Assembly (NCBI GenBank): GCA_025128135.1
Contig: JAHLYW010000013.1
Location: 1 to 59,186, forward strand
From: Synechococcus sp. CS-1325
GTDB lineage: Bacteria > Cyanobacteriota > Cyanobacteriia > PCC-6307 > Cyanobiaceae
Direction: 5' to 3'
DNA: 59,186 nt
The translations under genes were made by a program, and so were the position numbers. The notes under the pieces are model-generated. The model was not told the origin of the DNA and did no database searches. It was given only the letters and a program-made list of their open reading frames with translations. Below are positions 1-8,908 of the stretch, piece after piece (positions within the stretch are counted from its first letter, which is position 1; every line of letters starts with the position of its first letter).

Positions 1-104
1 ACACCGAACCAGCCCACGTAGAGGCGGTTGTTGGTGGAGGTGACCCACTCACAGAACTGACTCCAGGCAGAAGCGCCTTGGCGCTGCTGAAGAGTTGAGG
101 TCAT
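1..104 (-). CDS. psbA: Photosystem II D1 protein, N-terminal fragment (cut by window edge)
   Basis: The minus strand reads from an ATG at 104 to the window edge and gives 34 whole codons that match the start of the photosystem II reaction-centre protein D1, for example [16 protein letters not shown] followed by [16 protein letters not shown]1 binds the primary electron-transfer cofactors and, with D2, forms the PSII core in the thylakoid membrane. Only the stromal N-terminus before the first transmembrane helix is present, so the D1:1 and D1:2 isoforms cannot be told apart (the usual marker, residue 130, lies outside). The gene diverges from the radical SAM gene that starts at 331. The identification rests on near-identity to the invariant family N-terminus. 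Confidence 0.95.
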   Translation of the reverse strand, partial: MTSTLQQRQGASAWSQFCEWVTSTNNRLYVGWFG

Positions 105-330
105 GAGGACGAGAGATAGTGCCCCCGAAGGGACGAGGAAGTAGGGCGGCTGGCGGAACCGGAATTCCTGCCGTGATCTGCCGAAGCAGGATCATCGCCT
201 CAGCAAATGTAACAGATTCTTGCGCTGTGTGTGGAAGGCTTGAGCGCCGCAGCGGAGGCCCCGGGAGCGCGCCTGGCGGCCCTGCCGCCCACTCCCGGTG
301 GTTAGCGTCCAGCTTCACCCTGTCCGGTCC
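105..330. promoter_or_regulatory. Divergent psbA / radical SAM promoter region
   Basis: This 226-base region has no plausible gene and must hold the promoters of psbA (leftward) and the radical SAM gene (rightward). On the minus strand, 206-213 reads GTTACATT, which fits one half of the HLR1 element (direct repeats of G/T-TTACA-A/T-A/T) bound by the response regulator RpaB at high-light genes. No second half-site at the usual 12-base spacing is visible, so an HLR1 site is only a suggestion. No clear -10 or -35 pair stands out. Confidence 0.4.
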
Positions 331-1953
331 ATGGTCCTCGCCGCACGCCAGCAGAGCGCCCCTCGGCTTGCCCTGGCAGACCCTGCCTCCGAACGGGTTC
401 TGCTGATCCGGTTGCCCTGCAACCCGATCTTCCCGATCGGCCCCATCTATCTGGCTGACCACCTTCACAAAGCCTTCCCCGATCTCCCTCAACGGATTCT
501 CGACCTGGCCGCCTCGCCTCTGCTTGATGTGGAGCGGGTGCTGCTGGAGGAGGTGGAGGCGTTCCGCCCCACGCTGCTGGTCTTTTCCTGGCGTGACATC
601 CAGATCTATGCACCGGTGGACGGCCGGGGCGGCAACCCGCTTCAGAATTCCTTCGAGGTGTTCTATGCGGCCAACCCCTTGCGGCGATTGCGCGGCGCCC
701 TCGGAGGCCTGCGGCTGATGGCCGCGTTCTATGGAGAACTCGGCCGCAATCTGCGTCTGGTGAGGCGGGCCCTGCGCCAGGCCCACCGCTTCCAGGCCCG
801 TGCCCGTGTGGTGATCGGTGGCGGTGCTGTGAGTGTGTTCTACGAACAGCTCGGTCGGCGTCTTCCAGCCGGCACGGTTGTCTCGGTCGGGGAAGGGGAG
901 CAGTTGCTCGAGAAGTTGATTCGTGGCGAGGACCTGGCGGCAGAGCGTTGTTTCGTGGTGGGGGAGCCCCCTCGCCCCGGCCTCGTGCATGAGCAGCCTT
1001 CCAACCTGTTCAAAACTGCCTGCAACTACGACTACATCGCCTCAATCTGGCCGCAGCTTGATTGGTATCTCGAAGCCGGCGACTTTTACGTGGGGGTGCA
1101 GACCAAGCGTGGCTGTCCCCATAACTGCTGCTATTGCGTCTACACCGTGGTGGAAGGGAAGCAGGTCAGGCTCAACCCAGTGGCGGAAGTGGTTGCCGAG
1201 ATGGGCGATCTCTATGGACGCGGTGTGCGTGGTTTCTGGTTCACAGACGCCCAGTTCATCCCTGCCCGTCGTTATATCGAGGATGCCAAGGAGTTGCTCC
1301 GGGCGATTCTGGCCGCCGGGATGACTGATATTCACTGGGCTGCGTATATCCGCGCCGACAACATTGACGCTGAGCTGGCCACTCTGATGGTGGAGACCGG
1401 CATGAGCTATTTCGAGATCGGCATCACTTCAGGCAGCCAGGAGTTGGTTCGTAAGATGCGGATGGGATACAATCTTCGAACTGTGCTTGAAAACTGTCGG
1501 TTGCTCGCCGCGGCTGGCTTCCGAGAGCAGGTTTCCGTGAACTATTCGTTCAACGTGATCGATGAGCGGCCGGAGACAATCCGCCAGACCGTTGCCTATC
1601 ACCGCGAACTGGAGCTAATTTTCGGCTCCGACAAAGTGGAGCCCGCCATCTTTTTCATCGGCCTGCAGCCCCACACCCACCTTGAGCAGTACGGTTTCGA
1701 GCAGGGCCTGCTCAAGCCCGGCTACAACCCGATGAGCATGATGCCCTGGACGGCGAGAAAGTTGCTCTGGAATCCCGAGCCGATGGGCAGCACCTTCGGC
1801 CGTGTCTGCCTGGAGGCGTTTGAAACCAATCCCCAGGATTTCGGCCGCACCGTGATGGCCATCCTGGAGCGTGACTATGGCCAGGCTCCACTCGAGCAGG
1901 CGCTGCGCGCTCCCGTTGAAGGGCGCCGGGCCCTTGCCACCGCCGTGCTCTGA
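331..1953 (+). CDS. B12-binding-type radical SAM protein, probable PSII high-light acclimation family
   Basis: The product has 540 residues. Residues 262-269 read CPHNCCYC, a radical SAM CxxxCxxC motif (Cys262, Cys266, Cys269) for the [4Fe-4S] cluster that cleaves S-adenosylmethionine. The N-terminal part, with PIFPIGPIYLADHL followed by an alpha/beta region containing VVIGGGAVS, looks like the cobalamin-binding-type domain found in this class. The ATG at 331 was chosen over the in-frame GTG at 298. From memory, cyanobacterial proteins of this kind are annotated as photosystem II high-light acclimation radical SAM proteins, and the divergent psbA neighbour fits that. The reaction and substrate are not known to me. 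Radical SAM enzyme is certain; the photosystem link is inference. Confidence 0.8.
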   Translation: MVLAARQQSAPRLALADPASERVLLIRLPCNPIFPIGPIYLADHLHKAFPDLPQRILDLAASPLLDVERVLLEEVEAFRPTLLVFSWRDIQIYAPVDGRGGNPLQNSFEVFYAANPLRRLRGALGGLRLMAAFYGELGRNLRLVRRALRQAHRFQARARVVIGGGAVSVFYEQLGRRLPAGTVVSVGEGEQLLEKLIRGEDLAAERCFVVGEPPRPGLVHEQPSNLFKTACNYDYIASIWPQLDWYLEAGDFYVGVQTKRGCPHNCCYCVYTVVEGKQVRLNPVAEVVAEMGDLYGRGVRGFWFTDAQFIPARRYIEDAKELLRAILAAGMTDIHWAAYIRADNIDAELATLMVETGMSYFEIGITSGSQELVRKMRMGYNLRTVLENCRLLAAAGFREQVSVNYSFNVIDERPETIRQTVAYHRELELIFGSDKVEPAIFFIGLQPHTHLEQYGFEQGLLKPGYNPMSMMPWTARKLLWNPEPMGSTFGRVCLEAFETNPQDFGRTVMAILERDYGQAPLEQALRAPVEGRRALATAVL

Positions 1954-1969
1954 GCCTGGCTGAGTGCCC

Positions 1970-2788
1970 TCAACTCTGCCAGTGCCCGCTCCGCCAGAGC
2001 AGCAATCCTCCCAGTCCCAGCCAGCCGATCACCCCGCCGATCGGATTGGGGCTGGGCATGCCTGGGCCGATCAGCCAGCCTGGAGCGCTGCTGGAGATCT
2101 CCAGCATTCCGGTCTGCAGAACGAACCAGCCACCCACCAGTCCCCCGTGCAGTCCCAGGGCTCCCCAGAGGGAACCCCGGTCGGAGCGACGTTGCAGGGC
2201 CAGAACAATTCCGAGCAGGATCAACCCCCCCAGCAGCCCGATCGCGCCTGGGCCGCCCAGCCGATACCAGGGGTGCAGCAGGCCGAAGATGCTGGCCTGG
2301 AGCAGCAGGGCCTGCCGGGCCCCGGCCTGCAGGGCCAGCTCCCCCCAGAGCCAGCCGCGAAACAGAAGTTCCTCGGCGAAGCCCACCCCTGCCGCCAGAG
2401 CCAGGCCATTGAGCGCAGTCCCCCAGCCGAGCCGCCAGGACCAGCTGGCCTGGCCAGCCATCACCAGGACGGCAGTCACCAGAGTCAGCAGCAGGCTGGC
2501 CATCAGCAGCCCCCGCAGCAGGCTTCGCAGCCCGTTGGCGAGCGGCAGCCGCAGGCCCAGTCTTCGCCAGGGCCGAGTTTCCCCCCAGACCCGCTCCAGT
2601 CTCCGGGGCAAGGTCAGCAGGAGCAGCAGCAGGGCCAGCACCAGTCCGGCCAGGTCGAGCTGGTCGGGTCTGAGAGTTGGGGAGATCAGCGCCAGGGGCC
2701 TGGCCGTCAGCCAGCCAACTGCGTAGAGAAGGGGCACATAAAGCAGGGTGCCAAGCCAGCGGGGACCTTCCTGGGCAAAGGCCGGCAA
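1970..2788 (-). CDS. CPBP-family intramembrane metalloprotease (CAAX/Abi)
   Basis: A 272-residue, strongly hydrophobic protein with several predicted membrane segments. The motif AEELLFRGW matches the EExxxR signature of the CPBP (CAAX protease and bacteriocin-processing) family, whose members are intramembrane glutamic or metallo-endopeptidases. Further conserved-looking residues follow in FGLLHPWYRLGG, where the His fits the second motif. The only reasonable start is a TTG at 2788, one base after the clpS stop codon (2790-2792), so the two genes are probably translationally coupled. The substrate is unknown; cyanobacterial members are mostly uncharacterised. A long glutamine- and proline-rich reading frame on the other strand is an artefact of this gene. 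Confidence 0.8.
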   Translation of the reverse strand: MPAFAQEGPRWLGTLLYVPLLYAVGWLTARPLALISPTLRPDQLDLAGLVLALLLLLLTLPRRLERVWGETRPWRRLGLRLPLANGLRSLLRGLLMASLLLTLVTAVLVMAGQASWSWRLGWGTALNGLALAAGVGFAEELLFRGWLWGELALQAGARQALLLQASIFGLLHPWYRLGGPGAIGLLGGLILLGIVLALQRRSDRGSLWGALGLHGGLVGGWFVLQTGMLEISSSAPGWLIGPGMPSPNPIGGVIGWLGLGGLLLWRSGHWQS

Positions 2789-2789
2789 C

Positions 2790-3104
2790 TCAGCCCTCCG
2801 GCTCGATCGTGCTGCTGAGCCCTTTGCCTTTGAGGGTTTCGCTGTAGAACTCCGCCGGCTCCAGGTCGCAGACGATCACCAGGCCGACCCCGGTGTTATG
2901 AGCTTCGAGCATCACGGCGATGGCATCCTGTTCACTCAGGGAAGGCACCACCTGGCGCAGGGTGCCGACCACGTACTCCATCGAATTGACCGGATCGTTG
3001 TGCAGGAGCACCCGATAGCGCGGGGATGGTTTGCGGACACGCTGCACCTCCTTCTCGATCACCGCGGCCCCCCCGGGCGTGCGGGTCGGCGTTTCAACCG
3101 ACAT
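2790..3104 (-). CDS. clpS: ATP-dependent Clp protease adaptor ClpS
   Basis: A 104-residue protein carrying the ClpS core: VLLHNDPVNSMEYVV (the Asn-Asp that hold the N-end-rule amino group and the following Met/Glu) and AIAVMLEAHNTGVGLV. ClpS delivers proteins with N-terminal degrons to the Clp chaperone-protease, in cyanobacteria ClpC with ClpP/R. The ATG at 3104 was preferred to a GTG two codons upstream. It lies between dapL and the CPBP protease on the same strand; the stop is one base from the protease start. Cyanobacteria often have two ClpS types; this one keeps the canonical pocket residues and fits ClpS1 better. Confidence 0.93.
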   Translation of the reverse strand: MSVETPTRTPGGAAVIEKEVQRVRKPSPRYRVLLHNDPVNSMEYVVGTLRQVVPSLSEQDAIAVMLEAHNTGVGLVIVCDLEPAEFYSETLKGKGLSSTIEPEG

Positions 3105-3130
3105 GGCCACTGCAGAAAGAATGATCCAAT

Positions 3131-4387
3131 CTAGGCAGCGACCTTGCCATGGGAAGCCAGGCCACAGCGGCTGATGCGGCCCATCGCCTCCTGCACATTG
3201 GCTCGGCTGTTGAAGGCTGAAAGGCGCAGATACCCTTCCCCAGCGGCACCGAAGCCGCTGCCTGGGGTGCCGACCACATGGGCTTCCTCCAGCAGGCGGT
3301 CAAAGAAGCCCCAGGAGTCGAGGCCTGTCGGTGTCTGGATCCAGACGTAAGGGGCCTGCTGGCCGCCATGCACCGTGAGGCCAGCCGCTGTGAGTTGCTG
3401 TCGGATGATCGCGGCATTCTCCATGTAGAAGTCGACCAGCGCCTTCACCTGGGCCTGTCCGGCTGGCGTGTAGACCGCTTCGGCACCCCGTTGCACGATG
3501 TAGCTCACTCCGTTGAACTTTGTGCTCTGACGGCGATTCCAGAGGCTCCATATCTCCACGTTCTCCCCATCGTCGCCTCGTCCCATCAGCCCACGGGGCA
3601 CCACCGTGAAGGCGCAGCGGGTTCCTGTGAAACCGGCATTCTTGGAAAAGGAGCGAAACTCGATCGCGCACTGGCGGGCTCCCTCGATCTCGTAGATCGA
3701 ATGGGGCAGCTCCGGGTCGCGGATGAACGCCTCGTAGGCGGCGTCGAAGAGGACCAGGGCTTCGTTGGCCAGGGCATAGTCCACCCATTGCTTCAGGTGG
3801 TCACGGCTGGCCACCGCGCCGGTGGGGTTGTTGGGGAAGCAGAGGTAGATCAGGTCAACCTGTTGCTCCGGCAGCGGGGCTGTGAAACCGTTGGCGGCCG
3901 TGATCGGCAGGTAGGTGAGGCGGCCATAACGGCCGTTCGGGCCGGCCTCATCCGTGCGGCCTGCCATCACGTTGCTGTCGACGTACACCGGGTAGACAGG
4001 ATCAGTGACGGCAATGCGGTTATCAGGTCCCAGGATGTCGAGGATGTTGCTGCTGTCGCATTTCGAGCCGTCGGAGACGAAGATCTCCTCGGGCTCGATC
4101 GCGCAGCCACGGGCCTGGAAATCGTGGGCCGCAATCGCCTCGCGCAGCCAGAGGTAACCCTGCTCGGGGCCATAACCGTGGAAACCGCTCCGGCTGCCCA
4201 TGGCGTCGATGGCAGCCCGCATGGCTGAGCAGCAGGCCTCCGGCAGTGGTTCGGTCACGTCACCGATGCCCAGGCGGATCAGGGCCGCCTCCGGGTGGGC
4301 GGCGGAGAACTGCGTCACCCGTCGCGCGATCTCTGGAAAGAGATAGCCCGCCTTGAGCTTCAGGTAATTGGCATTGATCTGAACCAC
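3131..4387 (-). CDS. dapL: LL-diaminopimelate aminotransferase
   Basis: A 418-residue class I/II PLP aminotransferase. It converts tetrahydrodipicolinate and glutamate directly to LL-diaminopimelate, the shortcut in lysine and peptidoglycan synthesis used by cyanobacteria, plants and Chlamydia. Diagnostic parts are the start [20 protein letters not shown], the substrate segment [11 protein letters not shown], and the PLP-lysine motif [12 protein letters not shown]. The GTG at 4387 gives the family N-terminus; the open frame extends upstream to a TTG, but that extension has no family similarity. It may share a transcript with clpS (26 bases downstream). Divergent from rne. Confidence 0.95.
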   Translation of the reverse strand: MVQINANYLKLKAGYLFPEIARRVTQFSAAHPEAALIRLGIGDVTEPLPEACCSAMRAAIDAMGSRSGFHGYGPEQGYLWLREAIAAHDFQARGCAIEPEEIFVSDGSKCDSSNILDILGPDNRIAVTDPVYPVYVDSNVMAGRTDEAGPNGRYGRLTYLPITAANGFTAPLPEQQVDLIYLCFPNNPTGAVASRDHLKQWVDYALANEALVLFDAAYEAFIRDPELPHSIYEIEGARQCAIEFRSFSKNAGFTGTRCAFTVVPRGLMGRGDDGENVEIWSLWNRRQSTKFNGVSYIVQRGAEAVYTPAGQAQVKALVDFYMENAAIIRQQLTAAGLTVHGGQQAPYVWIQTPTGLDSWGFFDRLLEEAHVVGTPGSGFGAAGEGYLRLSAFNSRANVQEAMGRISRCGLASHGKVAA

Positions 4388-4773
4388 GGCGGCCCCATGC
4401 TCCGCAAGTAGGCCGCCATCCTGCAATGGCGCGGCCCCGGGCTGGCGACCATGCTAAATTCCCCAGAAGACGGCAGTCCCGTTTGTAGCTCTCGGATCTG
4501 CAAACACTTTCTACGGGTACCGCCTCCTGCGGCCCATCATTCCCGCAGGCACAGTTCCTTGCTTCGGTCGGTTCCATCCAGTTCCGCAAGCATTAACGTG
4601 ATCCGGGGGGTGAACCTCCAGAGGCGCTTCCTCACCAGATTTTTTTCTTCCGTCTTCCACCTCCTGCAGCAGCAGTCGAGCGGCTTTGCGGCACGCTCTG
4701 CTCAGCGGATGGTTGTTTCCGGGGGCTAAGCCCATTCCCTGGCAGAGCTCCATCGAGCCATTTTCTATCCTCC
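4388..4773. promoter_or_regulatory. dapL/rne divergent promoter region with long rne leader and U-rich element
   Basis: This 386-base gap holds no convincing gene; a 92-codon frame at 4451-4729 has no family similarity. The right-hand part is the probable 5' leader of rne. It contains a run of seven T residues at 4640-4646 followed by a pyrimidine-rich stretch to about 4663, roughly 110-130 bases before the rne ATG. In Synechocystis a U-rich element of the rne leader is cleaved by RNase E itself for feedback control; an equivalent function here is inference from position and composition. I could not place a convincing -10/-35 pair. Confidence 0.5.
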
Positions 4774-6843
4774 ATGCCCCAGCAGATCGTCATTGCGGAG
4801 CAACTGCGGATCGCCGCCGTGCTCAACGACGAACGGGTTGATGAACTGGTCGTCGCCCAAGGCCGATATCAGATCGGTGACGTCTATCTCGGCCGAGTCG
4901 AGAATGTCCTCCCTGGCATCGATGCGGCCTTCGTCAACATCGGTGAAAGTGAAAAGAACGGTTTCATCCATGTCACCGACCTTGGCCCCCTCCGCCTGAG
5001 GAAAGGAGCAGCCGGCATCACCGAGTTGCTTGAACCGCGCCAGAAGGTGCTGGTTCAGGTGATGAAGGAGCCCACGGGCACCAAAGGTCCCCGGCTCACC
5101 GGCAACCTCACGCTTCCTGGCCGCTTCCTGGTGCTTCAGCCCCATGGCCAGGGGGTGAGCATCTCCCGTCGCATCAATGGGGAGAACGAACGCAACCGCC
5201 TGCGGGCGCTTGGTGTGCTGATCAAGCCACCGGGTGCCGGTCTGCTCGTGCGCACCGAGGCGGAGGGTGTCAGCGAGGAGCTTCTGATCGACGATCTCGA
5301 AGCCCTCCTGCGCCAGTGGGAAGCCATTCAGGAGGCCGCGGAAACGGCCAGCCCGCCTGTGCTGCTCAACCGTGACGAAGACTTCATCCATCGGGTGCTG
5401 CGAGATCTCTACAGCCCCGAGGTGCTCAGCGTCGTTGTCGACACACCCTCGGCGGTGGCCAGGGTGAATGCCTTTCTCGGCTCCGACCAGGACAATCTCC
5501 TGGTCGAACACCATGCGGATTCCACCAGCATTCTCGAGCACTATCGGGTCAATGCAGCCATCCGGGATTCACTGAAGCCCAGGGCGGAGCTCCCCTCCGG
5601 CGGCTACGTGATCATCGAGCCCACCGAGGCGCTCACCGTGATCGATGTGAACTCCGGATCATTCACCCGATCGGCCAATGCCCGGGAAACGGTGCTGTGG
5701 ACCAACTGTGAGGCGGCCGCTGAAATTGCCCGTCAACTCAAGCTGCGCAACATCGGCGGTGTGGTGATCATCGACTTCATCGATATGGAGTCCCGGCGTG
5801 ATCAGTTGATGCTGCTGGAGCACTTCACCCAGGCGGTTCGGAACGACAACGCCCGGCCACAGATCGCCCAGCTCTCCGAACTCGGCCTTGTTGAGCTCAC
5901 CCGCAAACGCCAGGGCCAGAACATCTATGAGTTGTTCGGTCGGGCCTGCCCCAGCTGTGGCGGTCTTGGCCATGTGGCCGTGCTCCCCGGCACGGACACG
6001 CTGCAGCCCCTCGCCAATGTCTCGGGTCTGGTGCGCTCGGCCGCCTCGGCGAGGGCCGAGGTGCCCAGTCCGGCCACCGGTGAGCCCGCCGGTCGCCGCC
6101 GCAGTGGGCGTGGAGGCCGGGGCGGCCGCTCCGCGGAGCCGATCGAGCTGGCCGCACCCCTACCCCTGCCCGGCCTCGATCCATCGCCGCCCAGTGAGGG
6201 TGCCGACAGTGGATTCGTCGCGGAGCCGCTCAGCCGCCGCCAGGTCCCTGAGCTGGTGGCCGTTCCAATGGAAACCGATCAGGAACTGGTTTATGGCTGG
6301 CTCGGTCTCAGCCCTGCGCTTCTGCTCGATTCCCCATCCAATGCCGATCAGCTGATCGTGCGTGTCGTCCGCCCCGGGGATGACCCGGATGCGGTGCTCG
6401 AATCGGCCAGGCAGCAGCAGTCGGCGAGTGGCTCCCGTCGCCGTCGTCGTGGTGGGCGGGGTGGGCAGGACACTCCTGCCAACGGTCGCTCGGCCACCGA
6501 AGACGGTCCGGTCTTCAGCAGCCCGGCATTCAGCAGTCCTGTCTTCAGCAGCCCGGCCGATCAGGCGGACGTCCTGGTTGAAATCACGCCTTTGCCGATG
6601 CACTTTGATGAATCCAGGCCCATCGTCACCACGGTGATCGAGGCGCCGCTGGTGCAGGTTCCGCTGTCCCGCAAGGTCACCCGTACCCGTTCCTCCTCCT
6701 CCAGCGAGGAACCGGTTTCGGCATCCCTGCCAGACAATGGAAATCACTCCACCACAGGGGTCGCAACACCTCCCGATCCTGAACCGGAGGCCGAGGCCGG
6801 CGAGCCGCGCCGTCGGCGTCGCCGTTCCTCCGCCACGGTCTGA
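4774..6843 (+). CDS. rne: Ribonuclease E/G
   Basis: A 689-residue endoribonuclease that starts RNA decay and processing. An S1 RNA-binding region (about 35-120) begins with [20 protein letters not shown]. The catalytic magnesium-binding aspartates fit Asp291 (VIDVNSGSF) and Asp334 (IIDFIDM), and CPSCGG at 392-397 is the zinc-link pair Cys392/Cys395. The tail from about 430 is low-complexity and Arg/Pro/Ser-rich. It contains a threefold 5-residue repeat and ends in [11 protein letters not shown], which includes the nonapeptide RRRRRRSSA known in cyanobacterial RNase E to bind polynucleotide phosphorylase. The long leader suggests autoregulation. Its stop codon overlaps the probable rnhB start. 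Confidence 0.96.
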   Translation: MPQQIVIAEQLRIAAVLNDERVDELVVAQGRYQIGDVYLGRVENVLPGIDAAFVNIGESEKNGFIHVTDLGPLRLRKGAAGITELLEPRQKVLVQVMKEPTGTKGPRLTGNLTLPGRFLVLQPHGQGVSISRRINGENERNRLRALGVLIKPPGAGLLVRTEAEGVSEELLIDDLEALLRQWEAIQEAAETASPPVLLNRDEDFIHRVLRDLYSPEVLSVVVDTPSAVARVNAFLGSDQDNLLVEHHADSTSILEHYRVNAAIRDSLKPRAELPSGGYVIIEPTEALTVIDVNSGSFTRSANARETVLWTNCEAAAEIARQLKLRNIGGVVIIDFIDMESRRDQLMLLEHFTQAVRNDNARPQIAQLSELGLVELTRKRQGQNIYELFGRACPSCGGLGHVAVLPGTDTLQPLANVSGLVRSAASARAEVPSPATGEPAGRRRSGRGGRGGRSAEPIELAAPLPLPGLDPSPPSEGADSGFVAEPLSRRQVPELVAVPMETDQELVYGWLGLSPALLLDSPSNADQLIVRVVRPGDDPDAVLESARQQQSASGSRRRRRGGRGGQDTPANGRSATEDGPVFSSPAFSSPVFSSPADQADVLVEITPLPMHFDESRPIVTTVIEAPLVQVPLSRKVTRTRSSSSSEEPVSASLPDNGNHSTTGVATPPDPEPEAEAGEPRRRRRRSSATV
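6511..6555 (+). repeat. Three tandem 15-base units inside rne
   Basis: Three consecutive in-frame 15-base units (6511-6525, 6526-6540, 6541-6555) encode [15 protein letters not shown] in the disordered tail of RNase E. The first and third units are identical and the middle one differs at five positions. This looks like slippage duplication in a low-constraint linker. Confidence 0.85.
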
Positions 6844-7475
6844 CCAGCGAGGCGTTCCTGCTGGCCGCGTTCTGCGGCCACGATCCTGGCCTTTGCGCCG
6901 GTCTGGATGAGGTGGGACGGGGCAGTCTGTTCGGCCCCGTCTTTGCCGGGGCTGTCATGCTGCCCGCCCAGGCACTCGCACCGCTTGCCGCCCTGGGCCT
7001 CACCGACAGCAAGGACCTATCGGCAGGCCAGCGTCAGCGCCTCGTCCCGCAGATTCACGCCCTGGCGTTCGCCTGGGCGTTGGGCCAGGCCTCTGCCGCC
7101 GAGATCGATCGCCGCGGAATCCGCTGGGCAACCGAGGCGGCCATGCTGCGAGCTCTGCAACGCCTGCCCAGCACCCCCGCCCTGCTCCTGGTCGATGGGG
7201 TCTTGCCATTGCGGAACTGGTCGGCCCCCCAGGTCACCCTGGTGCACGGCGACCGGCGCTGCCTGGCGATTGCGGCGGCGAGTGTGCTGGCCAAACAGGC
7301 CAGAGATGCCCTGATCCAGCGACTGGCTGAGCGCTACACCGGCTATGGCCTGGAACGGAACGCCGGCTATGGCACCGCTGTCCATCGGCAGGCGATCCTG
7401 CGGATCGGGCCCACAGCGCTGCATCGCCAGTCCTTTCTTCGGCGGTTGCTCAGTGCTCCTGGCACCAGTGCCTGA
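6840..7475 (+). CDS. rnhB: Ribonuclease HII, probable CTG start
   Basis: RNase HII removes ribonucleotides and RNA primers from DNA-RNA hybrids. The catalytic signature DEVGRG lies at 6906-6923, and further family blocks are TDSKDLS, VDGVLPL and [12 protein letters not shown]. The first ATG, GTG or TTG in this frame is the GTG at 6912, inside DEVGRG, which would remove both catalytic acids. The frame is open upstream to a stop at 6780-6782 with no ATG, GTG or TTG in between. The best candidate is the CTG at 6840, which overlaps the rne stop as CTGA and gives 211 residues. This suggests translational coupling to rne. The 3' end overlaps the convergent DUF1997 gene by 26 bases. Confidence 0.88.
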   Translation: MTSEAFLLAAFCGHDPGLCAGLDEVGRGSLFGPVFAGAVMLPAQALAPLAALGLTDSKDLSAGQRQRLVPQIHALAFAWALGQASAAEIDRRGIRWATEAAMLRALQRLPSTPALLLVDGVLPLRNWSAPQVTLVHGDRRCLAIAAASVLAKQARDALIQRLAERYTGYGLERNAGYGTAVHRQAILRIGPTALHRQSFLRRLLSAPGTSA

Positions 7476-7962
7476 AATCTCCCAGCAGTTGCTGCCCCAC
7501 CCGCTTGCGCATGCCCAGCAGGATGCCTCCCAGCAGGGAGCGCCCTGTGGCTTCCAGAACCTTCGGGGCGATCAGGCTCAGCACCGCCGGACGACTGACC
7601 GACACCGCCAGTCGGGCCTCACCCTCCAGCCCTGTCTCCGTTGCCCGGATCCAGGAGTGCAGGGTCAAGCTGAAGTCGTCCACCAGATCGAAACCGGCCA
7701 GTTGGCAGTCGAGGGCTTCGATTTCCAGCCGCTCAGCGGAGCGCTGGGTCTGCAGCTGGACCACAGGCTGGATCTGCAGCTGAAAGGCCCTGAGGGGTTT
7801 GACCGCATAGCGGTAGCGTCCCTCACCAAGCTTTTCAAGCTGGCTTGCATCCAGGAGAGCCCGGACGATCCGGTCTTCGTCGTTGAGGTAGAGGGCCAGT
7901 CTGTGGGTCTGCTCGGGAACAGGCTGCCTGAGGTACTGGCTGGCGCTGAAGGCCAGGGGCAT
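7450..7962 (-). CDS. DUF1997 family protein
   Basis: A 170-residue protein of unknown function that resembles the DUF1997 family found in cyanobacteria and plastids. Visible landmarks are the [17 protein letters not shown] start, a predicted beta-rich middle resembling a lipid- or polyketide-binding fold, and a C-terminal amphipathic [18 protein letters not shown]. The ATG at 7962 was chosen; upstream in-frame starts would overlap pheA on the other strand. It converges on rnhB with a 26-base overlap of coding ends and diverges from pheA by 61 bases. Confidence 0.7.
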   Translation of the reverse strand: MPLAFSASQYLRQPVPEQTHRLALYLNDEDRIVRALLDASQLEKLGEGRYRYAVKPLRAFQLQIQPVVQLQTQRSAERLEIEALDCQLAGFDLVDDFSLTLHSWIRATETGLEGEARLAVSVSRPAVLSLIAPKVLEATGRSLLGGILLGMRKRVGQQLLGDFRHWCQEH

Positions 7963-8023
7963 CGCCGGGCGAGGGGGGCGGCGGGAGATGATCCTATCCA
8001 CCCACGTCCCTGCCCCCTTCGTC

Positions 8024-8908
8024 ATGCGTCTGGCCTTTCTCGGTCCCATCGGAACCTATGGAGAGCAAGCGGCGAGAACCCTGGCGGATCTGGAGGGGCT
8101 CACGGCCGTGGAGCTGGTTCCGCAGAACGGCCACCGTGCCGTGATCCAGTCGTTGGCGGAAGGGCGATGTGATGCGGCGGTGGTTCCGGTTGAGAACTCC
8201 GTCGAGGGGGGAGTCACGGCTTGTCTCGATGCCCTCTGGGAGCATCCCGACCTGAGAATTCGCCGGGGTCTGGTGTTGCCGATCCGCCATGCCCTGCTGG
8301 GCAGTGGGCCGATCAGCGGAGTCAGCGAGGTGCTGTCCCATCCCCAGGCCCTGGCCCAGTGCAGTCTCTGGCTTGCCTCGCATCTGCCGGCTGCCTGGCA
8401 ACTGCCGACCAGCTCGACGGCGGAAGCCTCACGCCTGGTGGGTGGCAGCCCTTTCCGCGCCGCTGTGGCGTCGTTGGAGGCCGCCAGAACCCATGGACTG
8501 GAGGTGCTCGCCTACCCGATCAATGATGTGCCGGGAAACTGCACCCGTTTCCTGCTGTTGCAGCGGGAATCGGCCAGGGCGTTGGCCTGCACCCACAGCA
8601 GCCTCGCTTTTTCCCTCCATGCCAATCGTCCCGGGGGCCTGCTGGAGGCGCTTGGCTGCTTCGCCCGCAGGCAGATCAACATGAGCCGCATCGAGTCCCG
8701 TCCTTCGAAACGGGAGATGGGCGAGTATCTGTTTTTTGTCGATCTCGAACTGCCGGACGATCCCCACCGCCTGGAGCAGGCCATCGAAGAACTTTCGGCT
8801 CTCTGTCAGCACCTGGCGCTGTTCGGCACCTATCCGATCACCAATCTCAGTGGGGAGAGTGGTGGAGCGGAGCCCGAGGTGGCGCCCAGCAACCCAGCCA
8901 CTCCCTAG
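8024..8908 (+). CDS. pheA: Prephenate dehydratase
   Basis: A 294-residue enzyme converting prephenate to phenylpyruvate in phenylalanine synthesis. The N-terminal catalytic domain begins AFLGPIGTYGEQAA, includes VPVENSVEGGV, and has the family TRF catalytic motif in NCTRFLLL. A C-terminal ACT domain for allosteric phenylalanine control has HANRPGGLLEAL and the ESRP motif in RIESRPSK. There is no chorismate mutase domain, as usual for cyanobacteria. The ATG at 8024 gives the standard MRLAFLGP start. The stop codon is interleaved with that of the convergent methyltransferase gene in a CTAG tetranucleotide. Confidence 0.96.
   Translation: MRLAFLGPIGTYGEQAARTLADLEGLTAVELVPQNGHRAVIQSLAEGRCDAAVVPVENSVEGGVTACLDALWEHPDLRIRRGLVLPIRHALLGSGPISGVSEVLSHPQALAQCSLWLASHLPAAWQLPTSSTAEASRLVGGSPFRAAVASLEAARTHGLEVLAYPINDVPGNCTRFLLLQRESARALACTHSSLAFSLHANRPGGLLEALGCFARRQINMSRIESRPSKREMGEYLFFVDLELPDDPHRLEQAIEELSALCQHLALFGTYPITNLSGESGGAEPEVAPSNPATP

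Noticed and set aside
206..213. Full HLR1 (RpaB) site upstream of psbA
   Set aside because: Only one half-site fits; no second copy at the required spacing, so it is mentioned only as a hint.
1964..2818. 284-codon Gln/Pro-rich open frame on the plus strand
   Set aside because: It is antisense to the CPBP protease gene, whose motifs and membrane segments are clear; the composition is what a GC-rich Leu/Ala membrane-protein gene gives in reverse.
3278..4228. 316-codon open frame on the plus strand
   Set aside because: Antisense shadow of dapL.
4451..4729. 92-codon open frame in the rne leader
   Set aside because: No ribosome-binding site, odd composition and no family pattern; the region is better explained as a leader.
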